Positions 1 to 11,248 of a stretch of DNA of 64,000 nt are shown piece after piece (position 1 is the stretch's first letter; every line of letters starts with the position of its first letter). Location: contig JAUEDM010000007.1 in NCBI GenBank assembly GCA_033439685.1, positions 1,736,001 to 1,800,000 of the forward strand, in the 5' to 3' direction. Made by a program: the position numbers and the translations under genes. The DNA is from Apodospora peruviana (Eukaryota; Ascomycota; Sordariomycetes; Sordariales; Lasiosphaeriaceae). Below the pieces are notes generated by a model, which searched no databases, was not told the origin of the DNA, and saw only the letters and a list, made by a program, of their open reading frames with translations.

Positions 1-182
1 ACCTGATTGAGCTACCTGCGGGCAAAAAGGTCGGGCTCGCGCAGCTGCAGAGGTACAGGAGGGCGTTTGTGGCGCTGAATCGGGGTGGTATCGGTCTCGA
101 GGCCCTGGGCAAGTTGGCTGCTGGACGGTTGAGGGAGAGTTTTGTGGGGTATCTGAATGATGCTTTGGAGAAGGATGGCTGA
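1..182 (+). CDS. C-terminal fragment of an unidentified protein (5' end outside window)
   Basis: An open frame enters from the left edge, with its first full codon at position 3, and ends at TGA 180-182. It gives the last 59 residues of a protein. The visible part starts LIELPAGKKVGLAQLQ, is rich in Arg, Leu, Gly and Ala, and looks helical (for example RYRRAFVALNRGG and LRESFVGYLNDALEKDG). I do not recognise the family. It converges on SEC63, with about 880 bp of untranslated sequence between the two stops. The reading is supported by the codon-like composition and by the stop falling at the change to AT-richer sequence. Most of the gene is outside the window, so the product cannot be named. 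Confidence 0.6.
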   Translation, partial: LIELPAGKKVGLAQLQRYRRAFVALNRGGIGLEALGKLAAGRLRESFVGYLNDALEKDG

Positions 183-1060
183 AAAGGGGGGAATGGGGTA
201 TTGCCCTGCTATCATTATGATAGGGTGAAGGTGACTTGCTTGGTACCTAACCCGGCAGCTGTGGTAGCCTGGAGTTTTGTCAATGGTAGCATCTGGCACA
301 TACAAGGACGAATACCGCCTATCACGAGGTATCCATATTTTCACCTTATCTATATACTGTCATCACCGCCAAAAGGGCTTTCCTCTCTCATATCAGTATA
401 CATATGGGCGAGACGGTTTTGTTGAGCGTGTGATTAGATAGAGAACAAACTCGGAACTACTTAATAGGTATTCATGTGTTACAGAATAGCAAAATAATAC
501 AGAGTAAAAGATACAACACAAGGGGTTCGCTGAGTGGTCGTCACAGACCCAAATAGAGTACTGTACTACTCTGGCCCTTAAGGTTTATTATCAATGAAAA
601 GAACGGACGGATCCCGAGATTGCCCAGTGGAATATGGTCGCATGTGATACCTTAACCAAGAATAGTGATAGAACGGGTGGTGGTCACACTCGCAATCGAC
701 ATAGAAAAGATCAGGTTCCTCTACATACAGCGCTGCTCTGTTGTTGTTTTCTTTTACCTCGCCTATGAACCTAACCTACCTACACATCAAACGCCATCAA
801 CCGAACCAACAAAATTAAAAAAAATTAGTTGAACCGCTGCTGCTGCCCCGATCAAAGACCGACCATCTTCCTCACGAAAGACACCACCTCCAGCAGTCTC
901 AACAGTAGCAGACAGCCTGCTACGACACACCCACAAAACCAACCAACGCTTTCAGTAAGGTATTGTGTATAAGCTGAATTGTGACCGACCTCAACCTAGG
1001 TAGACCGTTTGGCGATGTCAAGATAAAACTAAAGGAAGAAAAAAACAAATGTCTAGAACT
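183..1060. other. Intergenic region between two convergent gene ends
   Basis: This stretch lies between the fragment at 1-182 (+) and the SEC63 stop (-), so it should hold both 3' untranslated regions and terminators. It is AT-richer than the flanking coding sequence. It contains short ACCTACC-type motifs near 774-784 and 997-1003 and A-rich runs such as the one at about 811-826. No coding pattern was seen. Confidence 0.6.
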
Positions 1061-3250
1061 CTAATCCTCCGGCTCCGTGTCCGTATTCGTATCACTTGCC
1101 GAATCGGCCTCCTCTTCCGTCCCGCTCTCCTCGTCCGAGTCCTCTTCTACCTTCTGCAGCTTCTTCGGTTTCGCCGCGGGGGCGGGACCTCCCTTGAGGG
1201 CATTCATTGCTCCTGCAATCGAATCTAAAATTATCATGTTGTCAGCTTTCCGAAAATAAATGAGATGATAGGAGACAAAAAAAAACTCACCCTCTTCAGG
1301 CTCACTAATCTCCTCCTCGTCCTTCATCAGCGCCGCCTTGCTCGCCTCCTCCACAATCAGCGTCACCTCCATCTTGGTATCAAAGCCCACATAGCTATCA
1401 CACACGACGTGCATGACGAAAGTGTAGTGCCCCGCCTGCGGCGGCGCCTGGAACTGCGCCTTGAGCGTCTGCATCGCAAACGTCGGCGTCTTGCCGTCCG
1501 CCTCGAACACGGGGCAGTCAAACTGTGCAAACGTGAACGGTGGCACCGCGACGCGACCCTGCTTGGAGTCCGTCAGGAACACGTGCCACCGCGGGCTGTG
1601 ATCGCGCGCAAAGTACGGCGCTTGCGCCAACGGCGGAGTGATCGGGTCGCTGCTGCCGCTCTTGTCTGCGATCGGCTTGCCGTTCTCATCCTTCTTGACT
1701 GGATTCTTGGCCTTGCGCCCGAGAATCGCGTCCAAGTCGTCTTCCGCCGGGTCAATATCCTCGAGGTCGAGCTCGTTCACCTCGGGCACGTTTTCGCTGC
1801 CGGGAGGAACAAAGCGGCCCTTAACGACGAGAGTGACCAGAGATGAAGGAATGATGAAACGCTCGCCTGTCACCTTGAAGTAGGCCTTGGCGACGCGGAG
1901 ATACGGGAGCTGCTTTGCGACGTTGACCGCCTCGCGGTACTGCGCTTCGGTCAGGAGACCCTTGCCGACGGCGAGACTGCGGCGTTTGGCGTCTGGCCTG
2001 TCCATGAAGCTCTGAACAGAAGTGTGAACGCGAGAGTCGCCCTCGACAGCCTTGACGACCTTGGGAGTGAAGTAGGGAAGCTGGAGGAGCGGTGAAGCCT
2101 TGGGCGGGAGGGCCTGAATCAGGAGCTGATTGGTATAGTATGACGCTAATAGGGGCGCGGTGTTCATGTATGCGAGAGCAATAGCGTTGAATGACTTGTT
2201 GAGGGCATGCGCAATGGGCGCAACCTCAAACTTGGCTTTCGCCAGTCCAGGGTCGTCCAGCTCGACACGTCCGAGGTACGCCCACAGCAGCGCCAGAGCT
2301 TTCCTCCGCGGGCCGCTCTCCATATCTTCCAGTTTCCGCTTGTCCTTGACTGATAAACCACCGGCAAGAGGCGAGAGCTGGCCCTCGGCCAGAATCCGCG
2401 ACTCAATCTTAGAGAGACCATCATCGGCCTTGTCACCCTTGAGCAGCTCCTCGTACTCCTGGCCGATGCTGAGCGCCTCGACAATGCCGCCCTCGTCAAT
2501 GTCATCCTTGTACGCACGGAAGAGCCTGTTGGCACTCTCCATGAGCACGCCCTCCTTGGACCGGCGCAGGGTTCCGTACCACCAAGAGCCCACAAGATAC
2601 GGCAACAAGACGCCAAACATCAACGTGTACAACAAGACCACAAATTTCCCAGCACCATCCGACACGATAATCTTGGGCAAGCCAATGTTGATGCTGTAGC
2701 TTTGCTTGCCGTCTGGGTTGCCGTACTGGATATAATTGTTCCGCACCTCTTCGTCCGTCAGCGCCTGGTACGCCTTGGAAATCTCGACGTAGCGGGCGTT
2801 GAGGTCCTCGATGGTCTCGTTCTTGGACGCGTCGGGCTTGGCCTTGTCCGGGTGAAACTTGAGCGAAAGTTTTTTGTAGGTGCTCTTAATGACCTTCTCG
2901 CTCGCCGACTCGGGGATGTTGAGGATGTCGTACGGGTTCCACAGGTCCAGCGCCGGCACCACAGTCGTGTTGATCAGGTAGAGCGTGTAAGCCATGACGG
3001 CCCAACCGCCGACGACGGCGGCCATCAGCCATATCTTGCGGTCCTTGCGCTTCTCCTGCTTGCGCAGCGTGTCCACCAGCGCCGACTGGTCGTGTCTGTA
3101 TCCGGTCTGCACGCGCTGGAACTGGGCGGCCGGGTCGCGTGACCGGTTTATGAGCATGTAGGTGAGCGGGAGGGTGACGATGAAGGTGAGCGTGAAGACG
3201 AAGAAGGGCCAGAGGTAGCCCTCCTCGTCGTAGGCGTAGTCGGTACTCAT
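1061..3250 (-). CDS. SEC63: Sec63, J-domain subunit of the ER translocon
   Basis: Sec63 is an ER membrane protein that recruits the lumenal Hsp70 (Kar2/BiP) to the Sec61 channel for post-translational import. The sequence fits the family. There are membrane segments at about residues 13-34, 73-93 and 203-227. A J domain lies between the second and third (about 104-180) with its HPD triad at 133-135, which would face the lumen. A Brl (Sec63) domain follows, and the protein ends in a very acidic tail. The ATG at 3248-3250 precedes a hydrophilic N-terminus of the usual length. One intron, 1213-1290, is predicted inside a frame that stays open through it; splicing gives 703 residues instead of 729. 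The donor is GTGAG, the acceptor TTGCAG, and GCTGAC is the likely branch site. The next gene upstream, the TPR/J protein, points the same way. Confidence 0.95.
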   Translation of the reverse strand: MSTDYAYDEEGYLWPFFVFTLTFIVTLPLTYMLINRSRDPAAQFQRVQTGYRHDQSALVDTLRKQEKRKDRKIWLMAAVVGGWAVMAYTLYLINTTVVPALDLWNPYDILNIPESASEKVIKSTYKKLSLKFHPDKAKPDASKNETIEDLNARYVEISKAYQALTDEEVRNNYIQYGNPDGKQSYSINIGLPKIIVSDGAGKFVVLLYTLMFGVLLPYLVGSWWYGTLRRSKEGVLMESANRLFRAYKDDIDEGGIVEALSIGQEYEELLKGDKADDGLSKIESRILAEGQLSPLAGGLSVKDKRKLEDMESGPRRKALALLWAYLGRVELDDPGLAKAKFEVAPIAHALNKSFNAIALAYMNTAPLLASYYTNQLLIQALPPKASPLLQLPYFTPKVVKAVEGDSRVHTSVQSFMDRPDAKRRSLAVGKGLLTEAQYREAVNVAKQLPYLRVAKAYFKVTGERFIIPSSLVTLVVKGRFVPPGSENVPEVNELDLEDIDPAEDDLDAILGRKAKNPVKKDENGKPIADKSGSSDPITPPLAQAPYFARDHSPRWHVFLTDSKQGRVAVPPFTFAQFDCPVFEADGKTPTFAMQTLKAQFQAPPQAGHYTFVMHVVCDSYVGFDTKMEVTLIVEEASKAALMKDEEEISEPEEGEFFFVSYHLIYFRKADNMIILDSIAGAMNALKGGPAPAAKPKKLQKVEEDSDEESGTEEEADSASDTNTDTEPED
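1213..1290 (-). other. SEC63 intron, 78 nt, multiple of three and free of stops
   Basis: On the coding strand this segment starts GTGAGTTTT, has GCTGAC as a branch candidate and ends ATTGCAG. Joining the flanks restores a smooth reading (SEPEEGAMNALKGG). Left in place, it adds 26 residues that are hydrophobic and aromatic and unlike the surrounding acidic tail. An intron is therefore the better reading even though the frame is open. Confidence 0.85.
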
Positions 3251-4619
3251 GGTAAGTGAGTAGCTAACGACCTACGTGGTCGGTTAACTGGGCTTTTCGG
3301 TCTGTCGAGAGATGGATTGTTCGTTTTGCTTCGGATTGAGTTGGAGTTCGGCGCAACTACCTTTGTAGCTTCTCGACTTCTCAAGGCAGGCTATCCCGAA
3401 GTCGGTAGGTGGCTGGTGTCGCCTAAAGACAAGTGTTACAAGGAAGAAACAGAAAAGATGGTTGCTGCGCTGCTTCTTTGGCGCATCGGCAACTAAAACA
3501 GAAAGTAAGATAAAGAACGTTTGCCGCGGAAGTTGGTAGCCCAGGCATGTACATGTATGTCACAAAACCTAGAAAAGCTGCAATGTGGCGGCTTCTTCCA
3601 CTGGAAGGTGGGCTTAATCGACAATGAGATGGAGTGAGATTCGGATAGTGAATCGTGGCCTCCAAATTTCGAGCAGGGGGGGTCAAAGCTCCCGCCTTCC
3701 GCTAGTGCTCGGTAGGCTGTGGAAGGCAGTTCCCAGAACGGGCCACGGACCAACCCCGGATCTTGGGGACCGAGATTTGGAGAAAGTCACTTTACTTAAC
3801 ATTTAATATGGAAAAGTACTTACCTATGTTTTGTACGGATAGGTGGTTCTAGCACCATGATAGTTTAATTCCAGAGGCAGGGCTCAAGAATCTTGATCAG
3901 ATGTCCGGACCTCCATCTGTTACCGAGTACAGATATCACTGACACGCCTAGCAGACACCTTGCATCTATCTCTACAAGTAACCTCATCGAGGATTACAGT
4001 TACCAATCACATGCTAGCCTACTATCCTACAAAGTTACTCAGACGTCATGGTACGCATATCCCAAGTCTATTGTGTCCTATTCATCGTACCGGAGGGAAA
4101 TGTGTCTGTCGGAGCATTAAAATGAACTATTTCCAACAAATACAAAACAAAAACAAAACAGGAAAACAATAGTAATAAAAACGCCTTATCCTTGTGATGA
4201 TGTTGTGTGAACGATGAGATAATGTTGAAAAATAAACTACCAAGTCTAATGCCCAGGAAACCCAATCTTTTTCTCTCTCCCGCTTGTTCCATCCCACATC
4301 AACAAAATCATATCGACCGAATCAAGGCCTTGACTATTCGCACAAGACCAAACGCAGCGCCAGACACCATGGCGAGTAGGATCACCAGATACGGAGGAAG
4401 AAGCACAAAGACGGCCACCAGCAGAAGTCCTCCTCGACGCAGCCGCTCCAGCTGCTTTTCTCGCGTCTCCGCAGCTTCGGCTCGCCAACTGGCCTTAATG
4501 CCTGCGCCGCTGTCATTACTCCAATTTCGCTGTGGTCTTTTCCTCCTTCCTCGATACTGATGATCGTCGCTCTCGCTCTCGCCATCATCACGTCCCTCCT
4601 CCTCTTCTTCACTAGATTG
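3251..4619. other. Intergenic: SEC63 upstream region and 3' end of the TPR/J gene
   Basis: This is the 1.4 kb between two minus-strand genes. The part nearest 3251 should contain the SEC63 promoter and leader. The part near 4619 should contain the 3' untranslated region of the TPR/J gene; it carries an A-rich run at about 4136-4180. The short ORFs here overlap each other on both strands and show no domain pattern. I see no further gene. Confidence 0.6.
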
Positions 4620-6899
4620 TCATGAAAAGTTGAAGTTGTGCGGGAATCCTCCGCCTCCCCGTTGTCGTGGGCGTTCACCCCCGAACCCGAATCCACCACC
4701 CGGGAAGCCGCCTCCACCGAAGTGAGCTCCCTGGGCACCACCCATCATGGAGAAGATGATATCGGGATCAATACCGCCACCCATTCCGCCACCACCGCCG
4801 AACATGTCCGACATATCGGCGAGGTCGTCGCCATTGTCATACCGAGCACGCTTCCTGCATTGGTAGTTAGTACCAGTCATTAAAGAAGTAGAGTCATTAA
4901 AAAAGTAGAGTCATTAAAGAAGTAGAGTTATTCGTAGGGGTTGCTTACTGAGGATCACTCAGCGTCTCGTAGGCTTCGCTGATGTCCTTGAAGCGAGCCT
5001 CGGCGGTCGCGTCTCCCGGATTCTTGTCCGGATGGTGGACAATCGCGAGCTTGCGGTACGCCTTCTTGATCTGGTTGTCGTCCGCGGTCTTCTCGATACC
5101 CAAGATCTTGTAGTAGTCCTTCCGCTGGGCCTTCTTCAGCTCGAGCTCTGCCTTGCGAATTTCCTTTGCGATGTCCCGGTCCTCTGGTTCAAGCTCCTGG
5201 ATGGACTTCCATTCTCGGACCGCGTCCTCCCACTTCTCCGCCTGACCGAGCGCGTTGGCCTTGGTCTTGCGGGCCTTCGTGTAGCTTGGGTCCAGGCTAA
5301 TAGCTCGCTCACAGTCCGCAACCGCCTCGTCGAACTGCTTTAGCTTCATGCGGCATAGAGCCCGGTTCTGGTAGAGTTTGGAGTTGGTCCCCTTGTTTGT
5401 TGGGTCGATCTCCAGGGCAGATGTGTACTTCTCGAGCGCTGATTGCCATTTTCCAGCTTTGTAGTCGGTGTTTCCCTCTGCCTTCATACGGTCGAGCTTC
5501 TGCACAGTCCGGAGCCACTTGACAGCCTCCTTCAGGTCGGGATCACAATTAAGCGCCTTCCGTAAGTACTGTATCGCCATCTCGTTCTCTCCCTGGCAAG
5601 CAAGGGCGCGACCCCGTAGTACCAAGGCCTCCGGATCTTGGCTGTTCGCTCTTAGGAGCGACATGGCAATGTTCTGAACCTCCCCGAGCGACTTAGCGTC
5701 ACCCATCTTGAGAAGCGCTTGACTCCGCATAAGTTGCCACTTTCTCGGCTTCGGTGCCCCAAAACCGAGGTGTTTCTCTGCCATATCAAGAGGGTGTAGC
5801 ACCATCGAGGCCGCTGTACCGTCCCTGAGGGCCGTCTGTGCTGCGCGGACATAGTGAAGCATTTCTCTGGCGGGGGCCATGTCCTTGGCCGAAGGCGGGG
5901 GGTGAATACGACCGAATGTCTCGATGGCCTCCTCGGGCCGTCCCAGGCTGGTGTAGATGCGGGCCAGACGCAATAATATTTTGGGGTTTTTAGGATCCAG
6001 TTCAGCCGCCTGCTTACAGTCCTCCAAGGCTTCGGCGTATTTGTATGATGACATATACGCTGCAGCTCGGTTGCCTAGGTAGGTTGCAGAGCCGGGTTGT
6101 AACTCAACAGCTGACGATGACATACCGAGTTAGTGGGCGGTCTCTCTCGCTGAATTCGGGTAAGATAGTATAAAGTACCTTTGGTATAGAGCTGGATGGC
6201 ACGGCTGTAGTTCTTCTCGCCAAAATACTTATTTCCCTCATGCTTAAACTTCTCTGCATCCTCAGCAGCATTCTGCACGGGGCTGGAAGGCTGCGACCGA
6301 TGCGGCGGGGGGGCAGGCACGTCCTTATTGGCGCCGCCCACCTTTGCTGAGGCAGCATCCGCCGTACCGTTCGTTATGGGGACGGTGAAGGAGTTTGAGT
6401 GAGAGGGTGCGGCCGGCTTCGGCTGCGGGGGAGGCGAGGACGGGGCGCCGCCATTGACGACGGCCTCCTTGTCGGTGTCCATTGAATTGCGAGTGCTCAC
6501 GCCCGACAGTGCAGAGTACCGCTTCCGCTGCTCGGGAGGGAGGTTGAGGGGGTGTGTGTCCGGATCAACTATCTTTTTCCGGCGAGATGACGACGAAAGT
6601 CCGGGGTCGGTGGCGTGTCGCGTAAAAGGGCGGGAGCTGCGCGGCGAAGACGACGGCTGCTGACCGTGCGGATGCGAGGCCTGCGACTGCGACTTTGAAT
6701 CGCGTGCTGCCGCTGCGGAAGGTGAGTCGGGGCGCGGGCTGGATTTTTTGGAAGGCGAGCGGGACGTGGAAGGCTTGGTGGGCGACTGCGATCCGGATTT
6801 GATGGGCGACTGGGGCTGCGAACCGAGAAATTCGGCGTCTTCGTCGTCCTCGTCCAGGGAGTTGGGCTTCTTGGACGACTTTTTGGAGAAAAACTTCAT
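4620..6899 (-). CDS. TPR and J-domain co-chaperone (DNAJC7-like)
   Basis: This is a cytosolic co-chaperone of the DNAJC7/TPR2 type, expected to link Hsp90 and Hsp70 through TPR repeats and to stimulate Hsp70 through its J domain. The three exons are 6179-6899, 4949-6110 and 4620-4854, joined across introns of 68 and 94 nt, and they give 705 residues. The first ~210 residues are Ser/Pro-rich and probably disordered. TPR repeats start near NKYFGEKNYSRAIQLYTKAV (about 222-241) and continue to about residue 560. The J domain is at about 571-630, starting DYYKILGI, with HPD at about 600-602. A Gly/Phe-rich tail ends the protein. The first splice joins TK to AVELQPG inside a TPR. The second restores LSDPQKRARYD at the end of the J domain. 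Both joins match family sequence, so the model is firm. The long Ser-rich head is longer than in animal homologues. Confidence 0.92.
4877..4927. repeat. Three tandem 17-bp copies inside an intron
   Basis: On the plus strand the unit TCATTAAAGAAGTAGAG occurs at 4877-4893, 4894-4910 (one change) and 4911-4927. The array fills 51 of the 94 bases of the second intron of the TPR/J gene (4855-4948). The 5' splice site and the AG end lie outside it. Confidence 0.95.
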
Positions 6900-8908
6900 T
6901 GAAGTGGACTCGGGATAAGCTAAAGCGGCTTTGCCTGGGTCCGATTGTTATATGCAGTTGGCCCGCAAACGAAGGTTAAGGTGTGTGCAGTGGCCGCCGT
7001 GACTTCCGACAAGGTCAGGCTTTGTATCGCGGTAGCTGCATAAAGGCAAAAAGCGCCGGGAGGATTCCAGTTTTGGGGCGACGGTACCGGACGCCAGGTA
7101 TGGAAGGGGAGTGGAACACTCCTGAGTGTGGCACACTTTCGTTCCAGTGAGCACTTCTTGCGAATTTTGACACCGTTCCGACGCGCAGGTGGGTTACAAG
7201 TCTTGCAAAGTTCTGGGTTCTGGATTCTGAGTTGGTTTTTTTTGTTGCAGTTGCGGAACTGTGGACGGAAGGTTCCAGGTTTGTTTTTAGGTAGGAGGGG
7301 AGGGGAACTGAGATGAATTGACGTCGGGGCGGAATTTCAGTCGCTGGCTGCTGGACGGGCTGTTCGATTGACGGACAGACAGGGGCAGTGGAGCTAGGCT
7401 GATGAGCAAGGCAGCAACAGATAAGCGGGTAGTGAACAGAGAAAGGGTCAACCTGGAAAGGCGAAAAGAGCAAACTGCAAAAGAGTCAAGAAAGGCTGTG
7501 AGTGACAGAACAACCAAAGCACAGCAGACAGTCAACCCATTTGTTTTTTGCCCACCAGTTTTCTGTCCCATCTCCTTTGGACGATTGAAAGGGTTTAGAC
7601 GGTTTTTCTTCAGCCTCAGGCCAAATCACGGAGTCATTGGCGCCCTTTTGATTTGCGATTCGAGGAAATATGAGCTGGCTGGGGTTTCTCAGGAAATTTT
7701 GGCAAGAGAGCACCTAGACAACTCATTCGCCAGCTGTCACAGGGTCCTCTCTGCTTCCACTATAGTCGAAAATACCTTGACCTCAGGTATCCTCCAGCGC
7801 TACGATTCAAGTCTTCTTGACACATTGTCTCCTCTTCATCCCCACACGGGCGGTGATCATGAAAGCCGGCGTCTCTCGAACGACGGCCTGGACGGGGCCT
7901 GCTCTGTTCCAGCGTGTCGCCGAACCAATGCCTGTCCTGAAGCAATGGTGGGTTGTTTACATAGAAAGCTGCTGTCCTGCATCGTCGACCAGTTAAACCG
8001 CCGTTGCCCTCTGGATTTGTTTGCCTCCCTCTTTTTTTTTGGTCCTCTTGCATCCAGGATGCGACCTGCCCACCTAGCGCTGCCGCGAACGAGATGCAAC
8101 GGTCTGGGGTGCAGTCTCGACAGATTCTCTTCCTGCAAACGCAGAGATTGAGATATCATCGAGGTGAGGTGGGCGCCATCCAAGCAGCCCTTATAGCAGC
8201 AGGCTCAATTCGTTACCACCACGCGGGAAGGCGACGGGCGGGTGTAACCGCGGTGAGCCCTGGAAATTTGAAGACCACCCCTCTCTCCCGTCTCAGCATT
8301 CCTGCCCCTCCAATTATGGACAGTCGGAACCCCGCTAATCTGTTGAAGAAATTCGCTTCTCGAGGATATCGACTTAACCAGTTTCCGGACTGAACTTCTC
8401 AGCCTGCAAGGCTCCAAGCGATTCTCGAACCTTCTGTGGATCAAGCTGCCTCTCAGATTGTGCCGTAGCCGGACATGCTCTTCCTGCGAGGCTGATCATT
8501 TGATCATTTTGCAATATTATTTCCCTAGCCGAGCCCAAACTTCATCAAATTGGTTGATTGCACCATTGCAGATTGTTGACAGCAAACAGAGCAGACGCCC
8601 AACCCAAGTCTGACTCGAGAACTGTCCTTGTTTTTTCTTATATCGGAGGAATTCCATCCGATGAAAACATGAAAAGGACGGAATACGTCATCCCCTTCGT
8701 CTGATTTACATGACAAACAACAGTAGAAAGCAATGCCCATCCATACGATTCTAATCTCAATTTCCGTTGCCAGTCCTAATTCACAATAGCCGCCTCCGAT
8801 CCAATAAGTTCCCGTTTGCGCCCTGCTACGCACATATACCATACCCCAGGCATGCCAGGTTACCATAATAGTCTTGTAACGAAAAAAACGATGTTCAATT
8901 GTATCATC
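6900..8908. other. Intergenic: TPR/J promoter and 3' end of the light-chain gene
   Basis: About 2 kb separates two minus-strand genes. The region next to 6900 should carry the TPR/J promoter. A 249-codon plus-strand open frame (7402-8151) is the longest here, but it has no recognisable domain, mixed composition and many Cys, His and Arg residues typical of chance frames. I do not call it. T-rich runs occur near 7226-7243 and 8030-8041. Confidence 0.5.
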
Positions 8909-9894
8909 TCACGCCTCCGTGTCTTCAGATGCCTTGTCGTTCTCTCCATTACCCCCAACCACCGAGTTCACAAAGTCTTGGTATCTAAAGACCTCGCCTC
9001 GCTTGCCAAGGCCCCCGGCTTTGCTTTTACTAAATGCACGCCGGCCCGTGAAGCCGTTCAGTACCTTGTCCACCTCCAGCGCGGTCAAGGCTCGCTCTCC
9101 CGGCTCTGGTGCCGTGTTGAGGAGAGCATCGCGGAGCTCGGCTACGTCGATCTGGCCGCTGTCGTCGTCATCAAACGCAGAGAAGGCTGACAGAAGCTCT
9201 GAACTTGGCGACAAGGCTGCGAGCGATGTCGAGAGAGAGTTGAGAAATACCGCCAGCGTCATCGTTTGTGACGCTGAGGGTAGAAAGAACTGTGAGACGT
9301 CCGATTTGTTGGAAGGTAGGCCTGTTTGGTCGTACGCAATGTCAGTCAGGTTTGCGTAGCAGATGACCTGGCCGGTGAATTAACATGATGTTCTTACCCA
9401 GCTGGGTCAGCATATCGGCCACGTCGTCCCTATTAACTACGCCATCGCTGTCACGATCCAGTATTTGGAACCCCTCCCTCAGCGTCCGGACCTGTGATGG
9501 TTGCAACTGGGAAACGGCGTTGCCAGCCGGCATCGCCTTGATTACCACCGGCGACCTGAGCCCAGCCTGCTGCTGTACAGGCGTTGTGTGCATGTTCTCG
9601 GAAATCGAATTCCCGTTAAGAGTTCGGCTTTCTGAGGTTGTGGTGGCCGACGGGCTCGCAACGAATCTGGAACCGCCGTTGTTAACGCGTCCCTGCTTCG
9701 ATGGTGATGCCGGCGGCGTTGTCTGTCGGAGTGGTGACAGTGATGCTGGTGACTCGGGACGGCGAAAAGGAGAGCTTCGAGGGGATCCGTAGCCTAGTGG
9801 GGATGGCTTGTACATGGACTGTTATATCTTGGTCAGCATAACAGAGGAAGAATTGATTGAATTGATCGACTGTCGACGGGTCTCTTCGTACCAT
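8909..9894 (-). CDS. EF-hand protein, myosin regulatory light chain-like
   Basis: This is probably a regulatory light chain of a myosin heavy chain, acting at the contractile ring or actin cortex. The exons are 9892-9894 (only the ATG), 9398-9818 and 8909-9321, with introns of 73 and 76 nt; the product is 278 residues. The first ~105 residues are Ser/Pro-rich with possible phosphorylation sites. EF-hand loops are seen at about residues 122-133 (DRDSDGVVNRDD) and further on (DDDDSGQIDVAE), each with most calcium ligands. The two-lobe layout and the spacing between lobes fit light chains better than calmodulin. The ATG-only exon is inferred from a good donor (ATG then GTACGA), a GCTGAC branch site and an AACAG acceptor that gives MSMYKPSP. 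A start at the internal ATG (9813-9815) would lose only two residues. The exact name is a family inference. Confidence 0.8.
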
Positions 9895-11248
9895 GATTGC
9901 GTCAAGGATGATGTAGTTAGGGTGGGGTAGTGCTTTGCTGCGGTGCCTGGTAGGTCGGTCGTTTTGTTCGTGTGTCGGAAAGCAGGACCTGCCTCGTTTT
10001 CGCTTTGCTTTGTTTTGGTCGTAACGACCTCCAGTGCTCTACTGCGGTTCCAAAATGATGCAGAGTTTCTTTTGGTGACCGTACTTCTAAAGATCGTTCA
10101 AAAATGAACACAGCCGTCTTGATGATACTAGGTGTTGTCAAGTAATCTTGGGTGGATCATGCGCTCGTAAGTGATACTCAGAGTCGATGATGACGGAGAT
10201 TTCAAAGTAAACAATCCGACCGGACAACCACTGACGAAGCGCCAGCCTCAGTGCGATAAGATAAAGATAGCGTGGCCTGCAGTAGTGTGGCTTTGCGGGG
10301 CTCCAGTGGCTGGCTGCGATCTCATTGGATGTGTTTCAACAGTGCAGGAGAGCCACTGTGGAGTCGGGTGTAGGCTCAGGCCAGACCCGCCGGCGAGGAG
10401 GTGCCCGAGCCCCACAAGCCCCTCTTCAATTCCTCCTTTTTTGGCTCTCCAGTTTAAGTATCGAGCGAACAGGGGTCATCATAGGGGTGCAACCATTTTG
10501 ATACAGTTGCCCTGCAGCACACATGTGGATGCACACACACTAGCGAATCCATTCTTCACTGTTTCGATCAAACAATTCGCAGCGCATCATCAGCTTTGGT
10601 GTTTCGTGTTTCCAGTGCCGCATTGACGTTTTGTTCCATTGCCATCCAATGTTCTCTCCGTAGGGGATTTTGCGGTCGTGGTCGACGCAGATATCCCATC
10701 TGATACCGTAGTGGTGATCATCTTGGTCCACCTCGGTGCTGCTAACCGCCGCTGTCCCCTCCATCGAACCCCTATTTTCAACGTCGCTCGCGCCCCATTT
10801 CCACCTCCACGGTAGAACCCTCCACGGCTTCTGAAATTTAAGATTGCGCTCGGGCCGACAGCCGCCACGACGGAGGAGAATCACTCCACCGACGCTCTGT
10901 GAGCTGCTATCTACCTTACTTACCGGTAGTTATCCGCCATCACCGCCTTTGATAGTTCTGTTCGTCTGGTGCTGCCCTGGCTTTGCAAGGATTGGTTGTG
11001 GTGAGGTACGGATAGGTCCCAGGTCGAGCTGCCCGGTTCATGGACGGAACACCACACCTCCCGCTTCATCGTCGGATCCGTGCCACCGTCCGCCCCCGCG
11101 CTGCATAAGGAGAACGAACACAGACACCAACCGCTGCGTCCATCTGAAAGAAGATCGGAAGTCCAATCCCATCTGACGAGTGCGACACAACTGAAGCCCG
11201 TCTCCGCGGCCCACAGACCACAGGAGTGTTGGGAGGCCGGCGGATTTG
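9895..11248. other. Divergent promoter region, light chain (-) and AFI1 (+)
   Basis: These 1.35 kb lie between two start codons pointing away from each other, so both promoters must be here. Several short ORFs overlap on both strands (for example near 10171-10626) and none shows a domain. The second half is richer in GC and may include a long AFI1 leader. Confidence 0.55.

Noticed and set aside
1265..3142. Several plus-strand frames of 146-193 codons opposite SEC63
   Set aside because: They are antisense shadows of the GC-rich coding sequence with no domain.
7402..8151. 249-codon plus-strand open frame between the TPR/J and light-chain genes
   Set aside because: No domain, no signal peptide, irregular composition, and it lies in what should be promoter DNA; overlapping frames of similar quality exist on the other strand.
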